Assembly: GCF_013072695.1 (NCBI RefSeq)
Contig: NZ_LXUK01000015.1
Location: 1-56,075, forward strand
Source: Acinetobacter sp. Ac_5812
GTDB lineage: Bacteria; Pseudomonadota; Gammaproteobacteria; Pseudomonadales; Moraxellaceae
Length of the DNA: 56,075 nucleotides
Direction of reading: 5' to 3'
The stretch's first letter is position 1, and every line of letters begins with the position of its first letter. Below are positions 48,347 to 56,075 of the stretch, in pieces. The translations under genes were made by a program, and so were the position numbers. The notes below the pieces were generated by a model. The model searched no databases, was not told where the DNA came from, and saw only the letters and a program-made list of their open reading frames with translations.

Positions 48347-50290
48347 TTATTTTTTGTCGTCTTTTACTTCAGTGAACTCAGCATCTACAACGCCATCGTC
48401 CGCTTTTTGTTGTTGACCCGCAGCATCACCTTGGAATGCATTTGGATCAAAACCTTCTGCGCCGCCAGCACCTTGTGCTTGTTCATAAGCACGTTGAGTG
48501 ATTGGCATCAAGATGTTTTGTAAAGCTTCAGTTTTCGCTTTGATGTCTTCAACATCATTTTCTTTCGTTGCTGCTTCAAGCTCAGAAACCGCAGTTGTGA
48601 TCGCAGTTTTTTCATCTTCAGTAACTTTGTCACCAAGATCTTTGACTGCTTTCGTCGAGCTAGAAACGAGCGCATCTGCTTCGTTACGTGCTTTTGCTAA
48701 CTCTTCAAACTTACGATCTTCTTCAGCATTCGCTTCAGCATCTTTAATCATTGCTTCGATTTCAGCATCAGACAAACCTGAGTTTGCTTTAATCTGGATC
48801 GATTGCTCTTTACCTGTGCTCTTATCTTTAGCCGATACTTTCAAGATACCATCAGCGTTGATGTCGAACGATACTTCAATTTGCGGTACACCACGTGGAG
48901 CAGGTGGGATATCGCCTAACTGGAAGTTACCCAACAATTTGTTTTGCTGAGCCATTTTACGTTCACCTTGGAACACTGAAATGTCTACAGCAGGTTGGTT
49001 GTCAGCAGCAGTAGAGAATACTTGAGATTTCTTCGCAGGAATCGTCGTGTTTTTCTCAATAATCGCTGTTAATACGCCACCCATGGTTTCAATACCAAGT
49101 GTTAACGGGGTTACGTCTAATAAAAGTACATCAGTTTTGTCACCAGACAATACCGCACCTTGAATCGCTGCACCAATCGCAACCGCTTCGTCAGGGTTCA
49201 CGTCTTTACGTGGCTCTTTACCGAAGAATTCTTGTACTTTTTGTTGTACAAGTGGCATACGAGACTGACCGCCCACCAAGATCACATCAGAGATGTCAGA
49301 CGTCGAAAGACCCGCATCTTTAAGTGCAATACGGCAAGGCTCGATGGTACGAGCAACTAAGTCAGCAACCAAACCTTCAAGTTTTGCACGAGTTACGTTG
49401 ATCACTAAGTGTTTAGGACCAGTCGCATCAGCAGTGATGTATGGAAGGTTGATTTCAGTTGCATTTGAAGAAGAAAGCTCGATTTTTGCTTTTTCAGCAG
49501 CTTCTTTCAAACGTTGTAACGCAAGTGGATCATTTTTCAAGTTCACACTTTGTTCTTTCTTGAATTCTTCAACCAAGAATTCAATTAATGCGTTATCAAA
49601 GTCTTCACCACCAAGGAAAGTATCACCATTGGTTGATAACACTTCGATTTGTTGGTCGCCATCAAGGTCAGCGATTTCAATGATTGATACGTCAAATGTA
49701 CCACCACCTAAGTCGTAAACCGCGATTTTACGATCGCCTTCTTTTTTATCCATACCGAACGCAAGTGCCGCAGCAGTTGGTTCGTTAATGATACGTTTAA
49801 CATCAAGACCTGCAATTTTACCTGCATCTTTAGTCGCTTGACGTTGTGCATCGTTAAAGTAAGCAGGAACAGTAATTACTGCTTCAGTTACTGTTTCACC
49901 TAAATAATCTTCTGCAGTTTTCTTCATCTTTTTCAAGATTTCAGCAGAGATCTGTTGAGGCGCTAATTTTTTATCGTTTACTTCAACCCAAGCATCGCCA
50001 TTGTCTGCTTTGATGATTTTGTAAGGTACAAGACCAATGTCTTTTTGTACCGCTTGATCTTCGTAGCGACGACCGATTAAACGCTTGATTGCGAATAATG
50101 TATTTTTCGGGTTGGTTACCGCTTGACGTTTCGCGCTTTGACCAACAAGGATCTCGCCATCTTTATATGCAATGATCGATGGAGTTGTACGCGTACCTTC
50201 TGCATTTTCGATTACTTTTACTTTATCGCCTTCAAGTACAGCAACACATGAGTTGGTAGTACCTAAGTCAATACCAATAATTTTTGCCAT
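48347..50290 (-). CDS. dnaK: molecular chaperone DnaK
   Basis: 647 aa Hsp70. ATPase domain with [28 protein letters not shown] and [13 protein letters not shown]; substrate-binding domain from about 390; Gly/Ala-rich, acidic end [13 protein letters not shown]. It works with DnaJ and GrpE on unfolded proteins. grpE lies upstream; dnaJ is not in the window. A sigma-32-like promoter is at 50375-50402. Confidence 0.98.
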   Translation of the reverse strand: MAKIIGIDLGTTNSCVAVLEGDKVKVIENAEGTRTTPSIIAYKDGEILVGQSAKRQAVTNPKNTLFAIKRLIGRRYEDQAVQKDIGLVPYKIIKADNGDAWVEVNDKKLAPQQISAEILKKMKKTAEDYLGETVTEAVITVPAYFNDAQRQATKDAGKIAGLDVKRIINEPTAAALAFGMDKKEGDRKIAVYDLGGGTFDVSIIEIADLDGDQQIEVLSTNGDTFLGGEDFDNALIEFLVEEFKKEQSVNLKNDPLALQRLKEAAEKAKIELSSSNATEINLPYITADATGPKHLVINVTRAKLEGLVADLVARTIEPCRIALKDAGLSTSDISDVILVGGQSRMPLVQQKVQEFFGKEPRKDVNPDEAVAIGAAIQGAVLSGDKTDVLLLDVTPLTLGIETMGGVLTAIIEKNTTIPAKKSQVFSTAADNQPAVDISVFQGERKMAQQNKLLGNFQLGDIPPAPRGVPQIEVSFDINADGILKVSAKDKSTGKEQSIQIKANSGLSDAEIEAMIKDAEANAEEDRKFEELAKARNEADALVSSSTKAVKDLGDKVTEDEKTAITTAVSELEAATKENDVEDIKAKTEALQNILMPITQRAYEQAQGAGGAEGFDPNAFQGDAAGQQQKADDGVVDAEFTEVKDDKK

Positions 50291-50316
50291 TGTTTGTGTT
50301 CCTCTAAAATTTTTTG

Positions 50317-50361
50317 AATCCCCTAATTTCCCCGTTGGTAAAGGGGAGTTAAAAGGGGATT
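50317..50361 (-). other. nested hairpin in the dnaK 5' leader
   Basis: AATCCCC and TTCCCC pair with GGGGA and GGGGATT in a nested order around a GTTGGTAAA centre. It lies 27-71 nt before the dnaK start, downstream of the heat-shock promoter. It may be a dispersed REP-like repeat or act on dnaK mRNA. Confidence 0.5.
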
Positions 50362-50374
50362 TGCTTGTTATTCG

Positions 50375-50402
50375 ATATGAGAGTCAATTGGTATTTTTCA
50401 AG
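50375..50402 (-). promoter_or_regulatory. sigma-32-like promoter of dnaK
   Basis: On the minus strand CTTGAAA (perfect -35), 13-nt spacer, TCTCATAT (partial match to CCCCATNT). The layout fits RpoH-dependent heat-shock promoters. Confidence 0.6.
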
Positions 50403-50477
50403 CATTTTTATGAAAAAAAATCAAAAAACTCTCAGATTTGTACACTTTTGAGCAAATAAACGCTTTGCTCACGTAGA

Positions 50478-51023
50478 TTATTGACCCACCATCACCATCG
50501 CTGGGCGAAGTAAACGACCATTTAAGGTATAGCCTTTCTGTAAAACAGTGCCAATTTGATTGGCTTTGGCATTCGGGTCGATTCCCACCGCTTGGTGTAA
50601 ATCAGCATTGAAACCATTTTGGGTATCTGCTTCAACAACACCAAATTTTTCTAGTGTGGTGAGGAGTGATTTTAAAGTAAGCTTAATTCCTTCAAGTACA
50701 GGTGTTTGTTCTTCACCCGCAGCTTGAATTGCACGTTCTAGGTTATCGACAGAATCCAATAATTCTTTCGCAAATTTTTCCAGCACAGTCTCTTTATGTT
50801 TTTCTGACTCACGTTGAATGCGTTCAACACTCTTTTGTGCTTCATAAACAGCATTGGCTGTACGTGCTTTTTCGAGTTTTAAGCTTTCTTCGAGTTTAGT
50901 GATTTGAGCTTGTAAATCTTCAACGCTAAGCTCGTTTGCTTGCTCTACATCTTCAGCTTGAGTTTGTTCAGTTTGTTGCTCATTTTGAATGTCTTGAGCT
51001 TGCTCATTGTGCTCATTAGCCAT
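50478..51023 (-). CDS. grpE: nucleotide exchange factor GrpE
   Basis: 181 aa from the ATG at 51023 (GGAG 8 nt upstream); the frame extends 11 residues with no support. It begins with an acidic, Gln-rich tail, then a long coiled coil (about 35-110) and the C-terminal beta-domain [21 protein letters not shown] and [16 protein letters not shown]. GrpE releases ADP from DnaK. Confidence 0.96.
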   Translation of the reverse strand: MANEHNEQAQDIQNEQQTEQTQAEDVEQANELSVEDLQAQITKLEESLKLEKARTANAVYEAQKSVERIQRESEKHKETVLEKFAKELLDSVDNLERAIQAAGEEQTPVLEGIKLTLKSLLTTLEKFGVVEADTQNGFNADLHQAVGIDPNAKANQIGTVLQKGYTLNGRLLRPAMVMVGQ

Positions 51024-51134
51024 TGATGATCTCCGTTGAAAAAAGTTCTTAAACATGTACAGTCCTTCTGGCGTTAATGCTCATAGGGTTAAACCCGAAC
51101 TGCCACATCTTGGTCATTCATAGATAGGGATGAA

Positions 51135-51160
51135 GTATGGGCAACACGACAAAATTCAAG
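51135..51160 (-). promoter_or_regulatory. sigma-32-like promoter of grpE
   Basis: On the minus strand CTTGAAT, 11-nt spacer, GCCCATAC. One mismatch in the -35 and partial match in the -10. It is about 110 bp before grpE. Confidence 0.55.
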
Positions 51161-51182
51161 CGTTCAGGTCGATTTAAATCTT

Positions 51183-52076
51183 TTAATTTTGCTGATTTAA
51201 GTAAAAATTTAAGTTTTCAATCACAAAAGCAATAAATTCTTGGGTGATTTTTGGTAAATGTTGTCTGGATGCATAAACCAAAGATAAGGTGAGATCGGGT
51301 GCCGAAAAATCGGTAAACACCTGTTGCAAACGTTGTTGAGCTATATCTTTACGCACCAGCAACGTTGGCAGCATCGCAATACCTTGTGCTTTAAGACACA
51401 TCTGATAAAGCGCAATCACATCATTGCTTTTAAACGTAACATTTAAAGGGTAGTTCTGGGGTTGCTGATCTGTATCAAATAAGGTCCAGTATTGGTTATG
51501 TGTGTGATGGGCTATGCATTCATGTTGAATGAGTTGACTGGGATGTAACAGGGGAGTGTGGTCTTGTAAGTAATGTGGGTGTGCGCAAAAGGTGGATTCA
51601 ATTTGACAGACTGGACGGGCAATCAGTCCATCTGCGACTTTCTGGGTAATGCGTAGTGCCAGATCAACATGAGCATCCATCAGGTCGACGGTATTTTCTG
51701 TTAAATAGACATCAAAATGAATCTGTGGGTAGCGTTTTTTAAATTGCTTAATACATTCATTCACGCCAAGCTGAAATAAAAATAAGCCACAGGTAAAGCG
51801 GATAGTGCCGCTGTGCTGTTCTGGCGCGGCTAAGCCTTCTAAGAGTTGTTGCTGTTGTAAAATATTTTCGCAATAGACCAACGCTTTTTCACCCGCAGGG
51901 GTGAGCGATACCTTACGGGTATTGCGTTGAAACAGACGTGTCGAAAAAGTTTGTTCGAGATGGTCTAAGTAACGGGACACCATCGCTTTAGAATAATCGA
52001 GATGTTCAGCAGCTTTGCTGAGATTACCTTGATGCGCAATACAAACAAAGACTTGGATCGCTTTTAATGTGTCCAT
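51183..52076 (-). CDS. LysR-family regulator
   Basis: 298 aa. N-terminal helix-turn-helix (LSKAAEHLDYSKAMVSRYLDHLE) near residues 20-42; effector domain to the end. Divergent from the MBL-fold gene at 52184. The ATG at 52076 is chosen over one at 52088. A perfect 19-bp palindrome at 52089-52107 lies in the shared region, a likely operator. Confidence 0.9.
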   Translation of the reverse strand: MDTLKAIQVFVCIAHQGNLSKAAEHLDYSKAMVSRYLDHLEQTFSTRLFQRNTRKVSLTPAGEKALVYCENILQQQQLLEGLAAPEQHSGTIRFTCGLFLFQLGVNECIKQFKKRYPQIHFDVYLTENTVDLMDAHVDLALRITQKVADGLIARPVCQIESTFCAHPHYLQDHTPLLHPSQLIQHECIAHHTHNQYWTLFDTDQQPQNYPLNVTFKSNDVIALYQMCLKAQGIAMLPTLLVRKDIAQQRLQQVFTDFSAPDLTLSLVYASRQHLPKITQEFIAFVIENLNFYLNQQN

Positions 52077-52088
52077 CGTTATTATCAT

Positions 52089-52107
52089 TGTTGCAAGATA
52101 TGCAACA
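52089..52107. promoter_or_regulatory. LysR-type operator palindrome
   Basis: TGTTGCA, AGATA, TGCAACA: perfect 7+7 arms with a 5-bp centre, 13 bp from the LysR start and 77 bp from the MBL-fold start. The spacing fits the T-N11-A sites bound by LysR proteins. Confidence 0.65.
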
Positions 52108-52183
52108 TTTTATCTTAGTTTAGAGTGTTTATTCAGCAATAATTGCAATTTAAAGTGTTCCTTATCAAATTGGAGACGATAAG

Positions 52184-53038
52184 ATGAATACCAAACCTTA
52201 TATTATTGCTTTATCAACTTTGGCAGCAACATCTGCTGCTTTCGCACAAGATTTAAAAATCCAAAACTTTTTGGCTCAACCTGAACACTTTGGTGTGACT
52301 TCGAGCTTAATTGAAGGGGATAAAGAAGTGCTATTGGTGAATGCGCAATTTTCTAAATCAGAAGCATTGCGTATTGCGGCCGATATCTTAGATAGCGGTA
52401 AAACCTTAAAAACTATTTTTGTCAGCTATGGTGATCCAGACTTCTATTTTGGTCTAGATGTATTTAAACAGTACTTCCCGAATGTACAGGTGATTGCGAC
52501 CCCTGAAACAGTGAAACATATTCAGGACACCCAAGCACTGAAAGTTGCATATTGGGGACCTAAAATGGGTGCCAATGCCCCGAGCAAGATTATTGTTCCA
52601 CAAGCTTATACGGCTAAAACCTTAAAATTAGAAAATGAAAATATCGAAATTAAAGGTAAGAAAGAACTCACTTATTTATGGATTCCGAGTGCCAAAGCTG
52701 TTGTCGGTGGTATTCCTGTGTCATCGGGGATTCATCTGTGGACTGCGGATACCCCAACAGCCAAAGATCGTGCAGAAGTGGTACAGACTTTAGAGAGTAT
52801 TAAAGCCTTAAATCCACAAGTGGTGGTGCCTGCACATATGAAATTAGGTGCAGCGGAAGGTCTTGATGCGGTGAATTTCTCGATTGACTATTTAAAGCAA
52901 TATGAGAAAGCGGTAAAAGCCAGCAAAAACTCAGCTGAATTAATTGGAATTATGCAAAAACAGTATCCAACTTTAGGTGAGTCGAGCAGTTTAGAGTTGG
53001 GTGCCAAAGTGGTGAAAGGTGAGATGCAATGGCCTTAA
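52184..53038 (+). CDS. secreted MBL-fold protein with degenerate metal site
   Basis: 284 aa with a signal peptide ending AAFAQD. Fold clues: FGVTSSLIEGDKEVLLVNAQ and VVVPAHMKLG. The usual HxHxDH motif is replaced by SYGDPDF (residues 81-87), so three metal ligands are missing. It may bind rather than hydrolyse, or hold a different metal site. Divergent from the LysR gene, which probably controls it. GGAG lies about 9 nt before the ATG. Confidence 0.82.
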   Translation: MNTKPYIIALSTLAATSAAFAQDLKIQNFLAQPEHFGVTSSLIEGDKEVLLVNAQFSKSEALRIAADILDSGKTLKTIFVSYGDPDFYFGLDVFKQYFPNVQVIATPETVKHIQDTQALKVAYWGPKMGANAPSKIIVPQAYTAKTLKLENENIEIKGKKELTYLWIPSAKAVVGGIPVSSGIHLWTADTPTAKDRAEVVQTLESIKALNPQVVVPAHMKLGAAEGLDAVNFSIDYLKQYEKAVKASKNSAELIGIMQKQYPTLGESSSLELGAKVVKGEMQWP

Positions 53039-53055
53039 ACCAAGCTAAATAAATG

Positions 53056-53087
53056 GAAAAACCGTGATCAGAAGTCACGGTTTTTTA
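53056..53087 (+). terminator. terminator after the MBL-fold gene
   Basis: ACCGTGA (53061-53067), loop, TCACGGT (53075-53081), A-run before and T-run after. Confidence 0.9.
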
Positions 53088-53426
53088 TGTCTGCTACATT
53101 TATTTTTAATTAAAATTACGCAATTGTAATCTTTTAAGCAGATTGTACGATGTTTCTATGAATTATAAAAAAATAAGATAATCGCTTTTTAACTGAAAAA
53201 ATAAAACTAAAAACCGTGAAATTACTTTAACTCTAATGCTTTAGCGATTTTGAATGTTTTTTTTAATATGTGAAATATGAAAAGAGTTGATTTAAGAAAA
53301 ATTGCAAAATAGAGCGGCTTACATAACAAACTGCAACTAATCCGCATCACGTCCGAGAAAAAAATTGTGAATCATAGGCATCGCAAAGACAACTTTGCTT
53401 TTTGTCATAATGAAAGGAAATACGAA
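53088..53426. other. 339-bp gap before the small lipoprotein gene
   Basis: AT-rich, without an ORF on the plus strand that looks real. It should contain the lipoprotein promoter; no clear consensus pair. Nothing else seen. Confidence 0.5.
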
Positions 53427-53666
53427 ATGAAAAAGTTAGCATTGATTTCTGCGGTTGTAGCCGGTGTTGCATTAACAGCTGTAGGTTGCTCAACTCAAGG
53501 TGGTTTAGATGCATCTGGCTCAGCTCAAACAACAGGTGCAAGCCCAGCAGGCGTACAAGGTGGTGTTGGTGTGCAAGGTGGTTCATCAGTTGATGTTCAA
53601 TCTGGTGGCGCTTCTGCGGATGTATCAGGTTCAGTTTCTGGTTCAGCAGGTACGACTGCTCAATAA
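53427..53666 (+). CDS. small low-complexity lipoprotein
   Basis: 79 aa. Signal peptide MKKLALISAVVAGVALTAV with a lipobox ending AVGC, so it should be lipidated and sent to the outer membrane. The mature part is rich in Gly, Ser, Ala, Gln and Val (GVQGGVGVQGGSSVDVQSGG), with no obvious fold. AAGGA lies about 9 nt before the ATG at 53427. Function unknown. Confidence 0.85.
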   Translation: MKKLALISAVVAGVALTAVGCSTQGGLDASGSAQTTGASPAGVQGGVGVQGGSSVDVQSGGASADVSGSVSGSAGTTAQ

Positions 53667-54026
53667 TTTTTTAGAATGAAGTTGGCTTCACATAAGATTG
53701 AACACACGATGCCGCATGCAATCTTACTCATGTACTGCTATACATTGCGCGAAGTTAACTGAATTCATAAAACTGACACTTTTAGAGTGCTATAAACTAG
53801 AACGAATTTATTCGTTCTAGTTTTATCGTTTTAACAATCTCATGTTAAAACAGCACTTAATTGACATAAAAAATAGCTGTGAATAAGCACTATGGATAAT
53901 GACTTTTTGATAGTAGCCCTTTAGCGTACGACATATTTTTCAAATCTTGAACTTGATCTAAGACTTTAGAAAAGCATATAGTCGAAGACAACAAGAATTA
54001 TGGACAGAGCGAAGAAGGGGACAGAA
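53667..54026. other. gap before the esterase gene
   Basis: It contains a strong hairpin (53794-53823), the sequence TTGACA at 53861 without a good -10 at the right distance, and TGTGAATAA at 53878-53886, one mismatch from a DnaA box. No ORF. Confidence 0.45.
53794..53826 (+). terminator. terminator-like hairpin downstream of the lipoprotein
   Basis: A perfect 13-bp stem, AAACTAGAACGAA (53794-53806) with TTCGTTCTAGTTT (53811-53823), TTTA loop and a short T-rich tail. It lies 128 bp past the lipoprotein stop, so the transcript has a long 3' end or an sRNA sits between. Confidence 0.65.
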
Positions 54027-55097
54027 GTGACAGCATTACCTCAAAAAATTCAAACAATTTTAGACAAAGGGCAAGGCCCTGCTGCACGAGCGCTAGATAA
54101 GCTCCCCAAAATTGTACAAGAGTCTCTCGCTAAGCTTCTCGCTTATCCACACCAATATCCAGATTTAGATTCTTTTACTAAATGTCTGATGGCTGTCCAA
54201 ATTAAACAAGGGCACATTGGCTTTATTGGTGATGATCCAATTGAGTCCCGCCGTCAGTTTGATGCGCAAATGTTGGCAATCATCAATAAACCAACATCGA
54301 TTGACTCGGTTGAGGATATTCGTCTCCCTTTGCAAAGTGGTACGGTCTTTGCCAGACATTATCATCCTGCACCGAATAAGAAATTGCCGATCATTGTGTT
54401 CTATCACGGTGGTGGTTTTGTCGTGGGTGGTCTGGATACCCATGACGAAGCTTGTCGTCTGATTGCCAAATATGCAAAAGTACAGGTCTTAAGTATTGAT
54501 TATCCATTAGCACCAGAAGCATCGCCACAACTGTTGATCAAATCATGTGAAGATGCACTGGCGTGGGTATATCAAAATCGCCGTCAATTGAAAATCTATA
54601 AGAATCGTATTGCGGTTGCAGGTGATAGTGCAGGGGGCAATATTGGTACTGTGGTTGCACAGCACTCTGTTGGTAAAGCCTATGCACCACAAGCACAATT
54701 ATTGATTTATCCCGTGGTTGACTTCAAAAGCCGCCATCCTTCGTTCTATGCCTATGGAGAGGGTTTAGTGTTGACCAGTAAAGATGTGGATTATGTGACG
54801 GACTATTATGCAACACAGCATGATGTTGCATTAGATGATCCGTTAATCTCACCAACTTATGGCAGTCTTAGAAAGTTAGCACCTGCTTATGTGATTACTG
54901 CTGGTCATGACCTACTTCATGATGAGGGTGCAATCTATAGCCATAAGCTGAGACAAAACGGGGTTAAAGTCCAATATGTTGATTACCCAGATCAGACGCA
55001 TGGCTTTATTAACCTCACGCCAGTCTCAAGTAAGGCCAAACGCAATACCATTGAAGTTGCCAAGAACTTTAGAAAATTTTGGGATAAACATAGTTAA
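54027..55097 (+). CDS. alpha/beta hydrolase, hormone-sensitive-lipase-type esterase
   Basis: 356 aa from the GTG at 54027, which follows AAGGGG by about 6 nt; an ATG at 54000 has no ribosome-binding site and would add nine residues. Oxyanion motif FYHGGGFVVGG, nucleophile GDSAGGN, acid near AGHDLLHDEG and His in QTHGF. Cytoplasmic, as no signal peptide is present. Ester substrate unknown. Confidence 0.88.
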   Translation: MTALPQKIQTILDKGQGPAARALDKLPKIVQESLAKLLAYPHQYPDLDSFTKCLMAVQIKQGHIGFIGDDPIESRRQFDAQMLAIINKPTSIDSVEDIRLPLQSGTVFARHYHPAPNKKLPIIVFYHGGGFVVGGLDTHDEACRLIAKYAKVQVLSIDYPLAPEASPQLLIKSCEDALAWVYQNRRQLKIYKNRIAVAGDSAGGNIGTVVAQHSVGKAYAPQAQLLIYPVVDFKSRHPSFYAYGEGLVLTSKDVDYVTDYYATQHDVALDDPLISPTYGSLRKLAPAYVITAGHDLLHDEGAIYSHKLRQNGVKVQYVDYPDQTHGFINLTPVSSKAKRNTIEVAKNFRKFWDKHS

Positions 55098-55108
55098 TAA
55101 AGTCCGAG

Positions 55109-55138
55109 CCGATGTTTCACGTGAAACATCGGTTTTTT
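55109..55138. terminator. terminator with parS site 4 as its stem
   Basis: CCGATGTTTC pairs with GAAACATCGG around a central ACGT, followed by TTTTTT on the plus strand. The 16-bp core at 55113-55128, TGTTTCACGTGAAACA, is a perfect consensus parS. Confidence 0.8.
55113..55128. other. parS site 4, perfect consensus
   Basis: TGTTTCACGTGAAACA is an exact ParB-binding palindrome. It lies between the esterase and cyclophilin genes, about 36 kb from oriC. Confidence 0.88.
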
Positions 55139-55230
55139 GTTTTAAAGATAACAAATAGAAATAGCAAAATAGAATCAGCAAAACTAAGATGAGCGTTCAC
55201 AACAAATCAATGATCAAGCCGAGAAAAGCA

Positions 55231-55788
55231 ATGATGAAAAAGTTGTTCATGACAACAGGTTTAATTTTGGCAAGCAGCCATTTATTTGCAAATACCATGG
55301 TTGATATGAAAACCAGTATGGGCAACATCGAAATTGAACTTTTTGATGATAAAGCACCTGTGTCGGCAAAAAACTTTGAAAGCTATGTAAAAAGCAACTT
55401 CTATACAGGCACGATCTTCCATCGTGTGATTCCTGGCTTTATGGTGCAGGGCGGTGGTTTAGATGCCAATATGATTGAGAAGGCAACCAAAGCACCAATC
55501 GTGAATGAGTCTGGGAATGGTTTGAAGAACGCACGCGGTACTTTAGCAATGGCACGTACCAGTAATCCGAATTCTGCAAGCAGCCAATTCTTTATTAATG
55601 TCGCAGATAATAACTTCTTAAATAAGTCACCGATGGATGCGGGTTACGCCGTATTTGGTAAAGTAACTAAAGGTATGGATATTGTCGATAAGATCGTAAA
55701 TGTGCCAACGGCAAACTACGGAATGCATCAAAATGTACCGAAACAACCCATTAAAATTATCAGTGTACAGATAAAGAACAGTAAGTAA
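55231..55788 (+). CDS. exported cyclophilin-type peptidyl-prolyl isomerase
   Basis: 186 aa. Signal peptide [20 protein letters not shown], then the cyclophilin core: [53 protein letters not shown] and AGYAVFGKV. PPIase of the PpiA type acting in the periplasm. Two adjacent ATGs (55231 and 55234) are possible; GAG seven nt upstream favours the first. Ends at a terminator. Confidence 0.92.
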   Translation: MMKKLFMTTGLILASSHLFANTMVDMKTSMGNIEIELFDDKAPVSAKNFESYVKSNFYTGTIFHRVIPGFMVQGGGLDANMIEKATKAPIVNESGNGLKNARGTLAMARTSNPNSASSQFFINVADNNFLNKSPMDAGYAVFGKVTKGMDIVDKIVNVPTANYGMHQNVPKQPIKIISVQIKNSK

Positions 55789-55793
55789 AAAAC

Positions 55794-55833
55794 AAAGCAG
55801 AAATGTGTATAAAATATTTCTGCTTTAATTTTA
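55794..55833 (+). terminator. terminator after the cyclophilin gene
   Basis: AAAGCAGAAAT (55794-55804) with ATTTCTGCTTT (55816-55826), then AATTTTAT. Confidence 0.8.
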
Positions 55834-55917
55834 TATGCTTACGAGAATTATGCTGCTTTGTTATACATATTGGTGTGTAAAAAAAGAACACTTGATAAAA
55901 CAAGGATTTAAAAAGAC

Positions 55918-55945
55918 TTGCACACTAAAAAAAATCTCCTATAAT
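55918..55945 (+). promoter_or_regulatory. strong promoter near the right edge, possibly of an rRNA operon
   Basis: TTGCAC (55918-55923), 16-nt spacer, TATAAT (55940-55945). AT-rich sequence precedes it, as in UP-element promoters. The 130 bp to the window edge have no ORF, which suits a structured RNA leader. That an rRNA operon follows is inference. Confidence 0.6.
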
Positions 55946-56075
55946 GCACTCATCCCGACGCGATGAAGCAAAAATAACTTAGCTTTACTGGTTAAGTTGT
56001 TGAATATTTATTGCGTTGATTTGCCACTGACGAGGTGGTAAAAAGATCATTAATAGAATAGAAGAACAACTTGTG
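55946..56075 (+). other. non-coding right edge, probable RNA leader
   Basis: No ORF. It could be the leader of a stable-RNA operon driven by the promoter at 55918-55945. The RNA itself is outside the window. Confidence 0.4.

Noticed and set aside
48498..48950. 150-codon ORF antisense to dnaK
   Set aside because: Low-complexity Ser-rich translation typical of antisense frames of conserved genes.
53347..53586. Minus-strand ORF over the small lipoprotein gene
   Set aside because: Antisense shadow of the lipoprotein; the plus-strand frame has a lipobox and a ribosome-binding site.

Overview
The window is chromosomal DNA of an Acinetobacter-like gammaproteobacterium (family Moraxellaceae). The evidence is the AT-rich base composition, the order of genes at the replication origin (gyrB, recF, dnaN and dnaA on the minus strand facing rpmH, rnpA, yidD, yidC and mnmE on the plus strand), the protein sequences, and a tandem array of the secreted proteins that Acinetobacter genomes label AdeT. 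The species cannot be fixed by eye. There is no prophage, insertion sequence or CRISPR array.

Region by region. 1-3.0 kb: tyrS and anmK diverge, and erpA faces anmK. 3.1-7.8 kb: four tandem paralogous periplasmic binding-type proteins, two of which share a 24-bp palindrome upstream. 8-12.4 kb: a YheS-type ABC-F ATPase, a DedA protein, and a PepSY membrane protein with a small membrane partner, preceded by a Fur-box-like site and a ten-codon leader ORF. 12.4-23.5 kb: the origin region, with oriC between dnaA and rpmH. 23.5-38.9 kb: a PilT/PilU-type ATPase, a DsbC-like protein, hpt, guaD, an Alx/TerC manganese exporter behind a yybP-ykoY riboswitch, LtrA, a LysR gene divergent from a four-gene acyl-CoA dehydrogenase operon, mpl and a DUF486 protein. 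39-42.8 kb: purE and purK, then a 600-bp gene-free block of DnaA boxes and AT-rich repeats, then a lytic transglycosylase. 42.8-47.2 kb: an acidic protein of unknown function, three paralogous zinc metalloprotease-like proteins with a coiled-coil insert, and a small membrane protein. 47.4-56 kb: a metallo-beta-lactamase-fold protein, dnaK and grpE with heat-shock-type promoters, a LysR gene divergent from a degenerate metallo-beta-lactamase-fold protein, a small lipoprotein, an esterase, a secreted cyclophilin, and a strong promoter at the right edge that may lead into an rRNA operon.

The genes and sites around the origin work together. DnaA, DnaN, RecF and GyrB carry out and support replication. 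The rpmH-rnpA-yidD-yidC set makes ribosomes, processes tRNA and inserts membrane proteins. Four parS-like sites (near 10.97, 15.63, 25.06 and 55.12 kb) mark this as the segregation domain of the chromosome; one lies inside recF and one doubles as a transcription terminator.

The most unusual signal is at 40861-41460. Fourteen copies of a TTTRAATTYAAA-type 12-mer are interspersed with at least six perfect or near-perfect DnaA boxes, about 22 kb from oriC. The same 12-mer is mixed with DnaA boxes in oriC itself. I read this as a possible second DnaA-binding locus (titration, regulatory or origin-like) with an unidentified protein reading the AT-rich repeat. Other candidates for new biology are the coiled-coil-split metalloprotease trio and the AdeT-like array with its shared palindrome.
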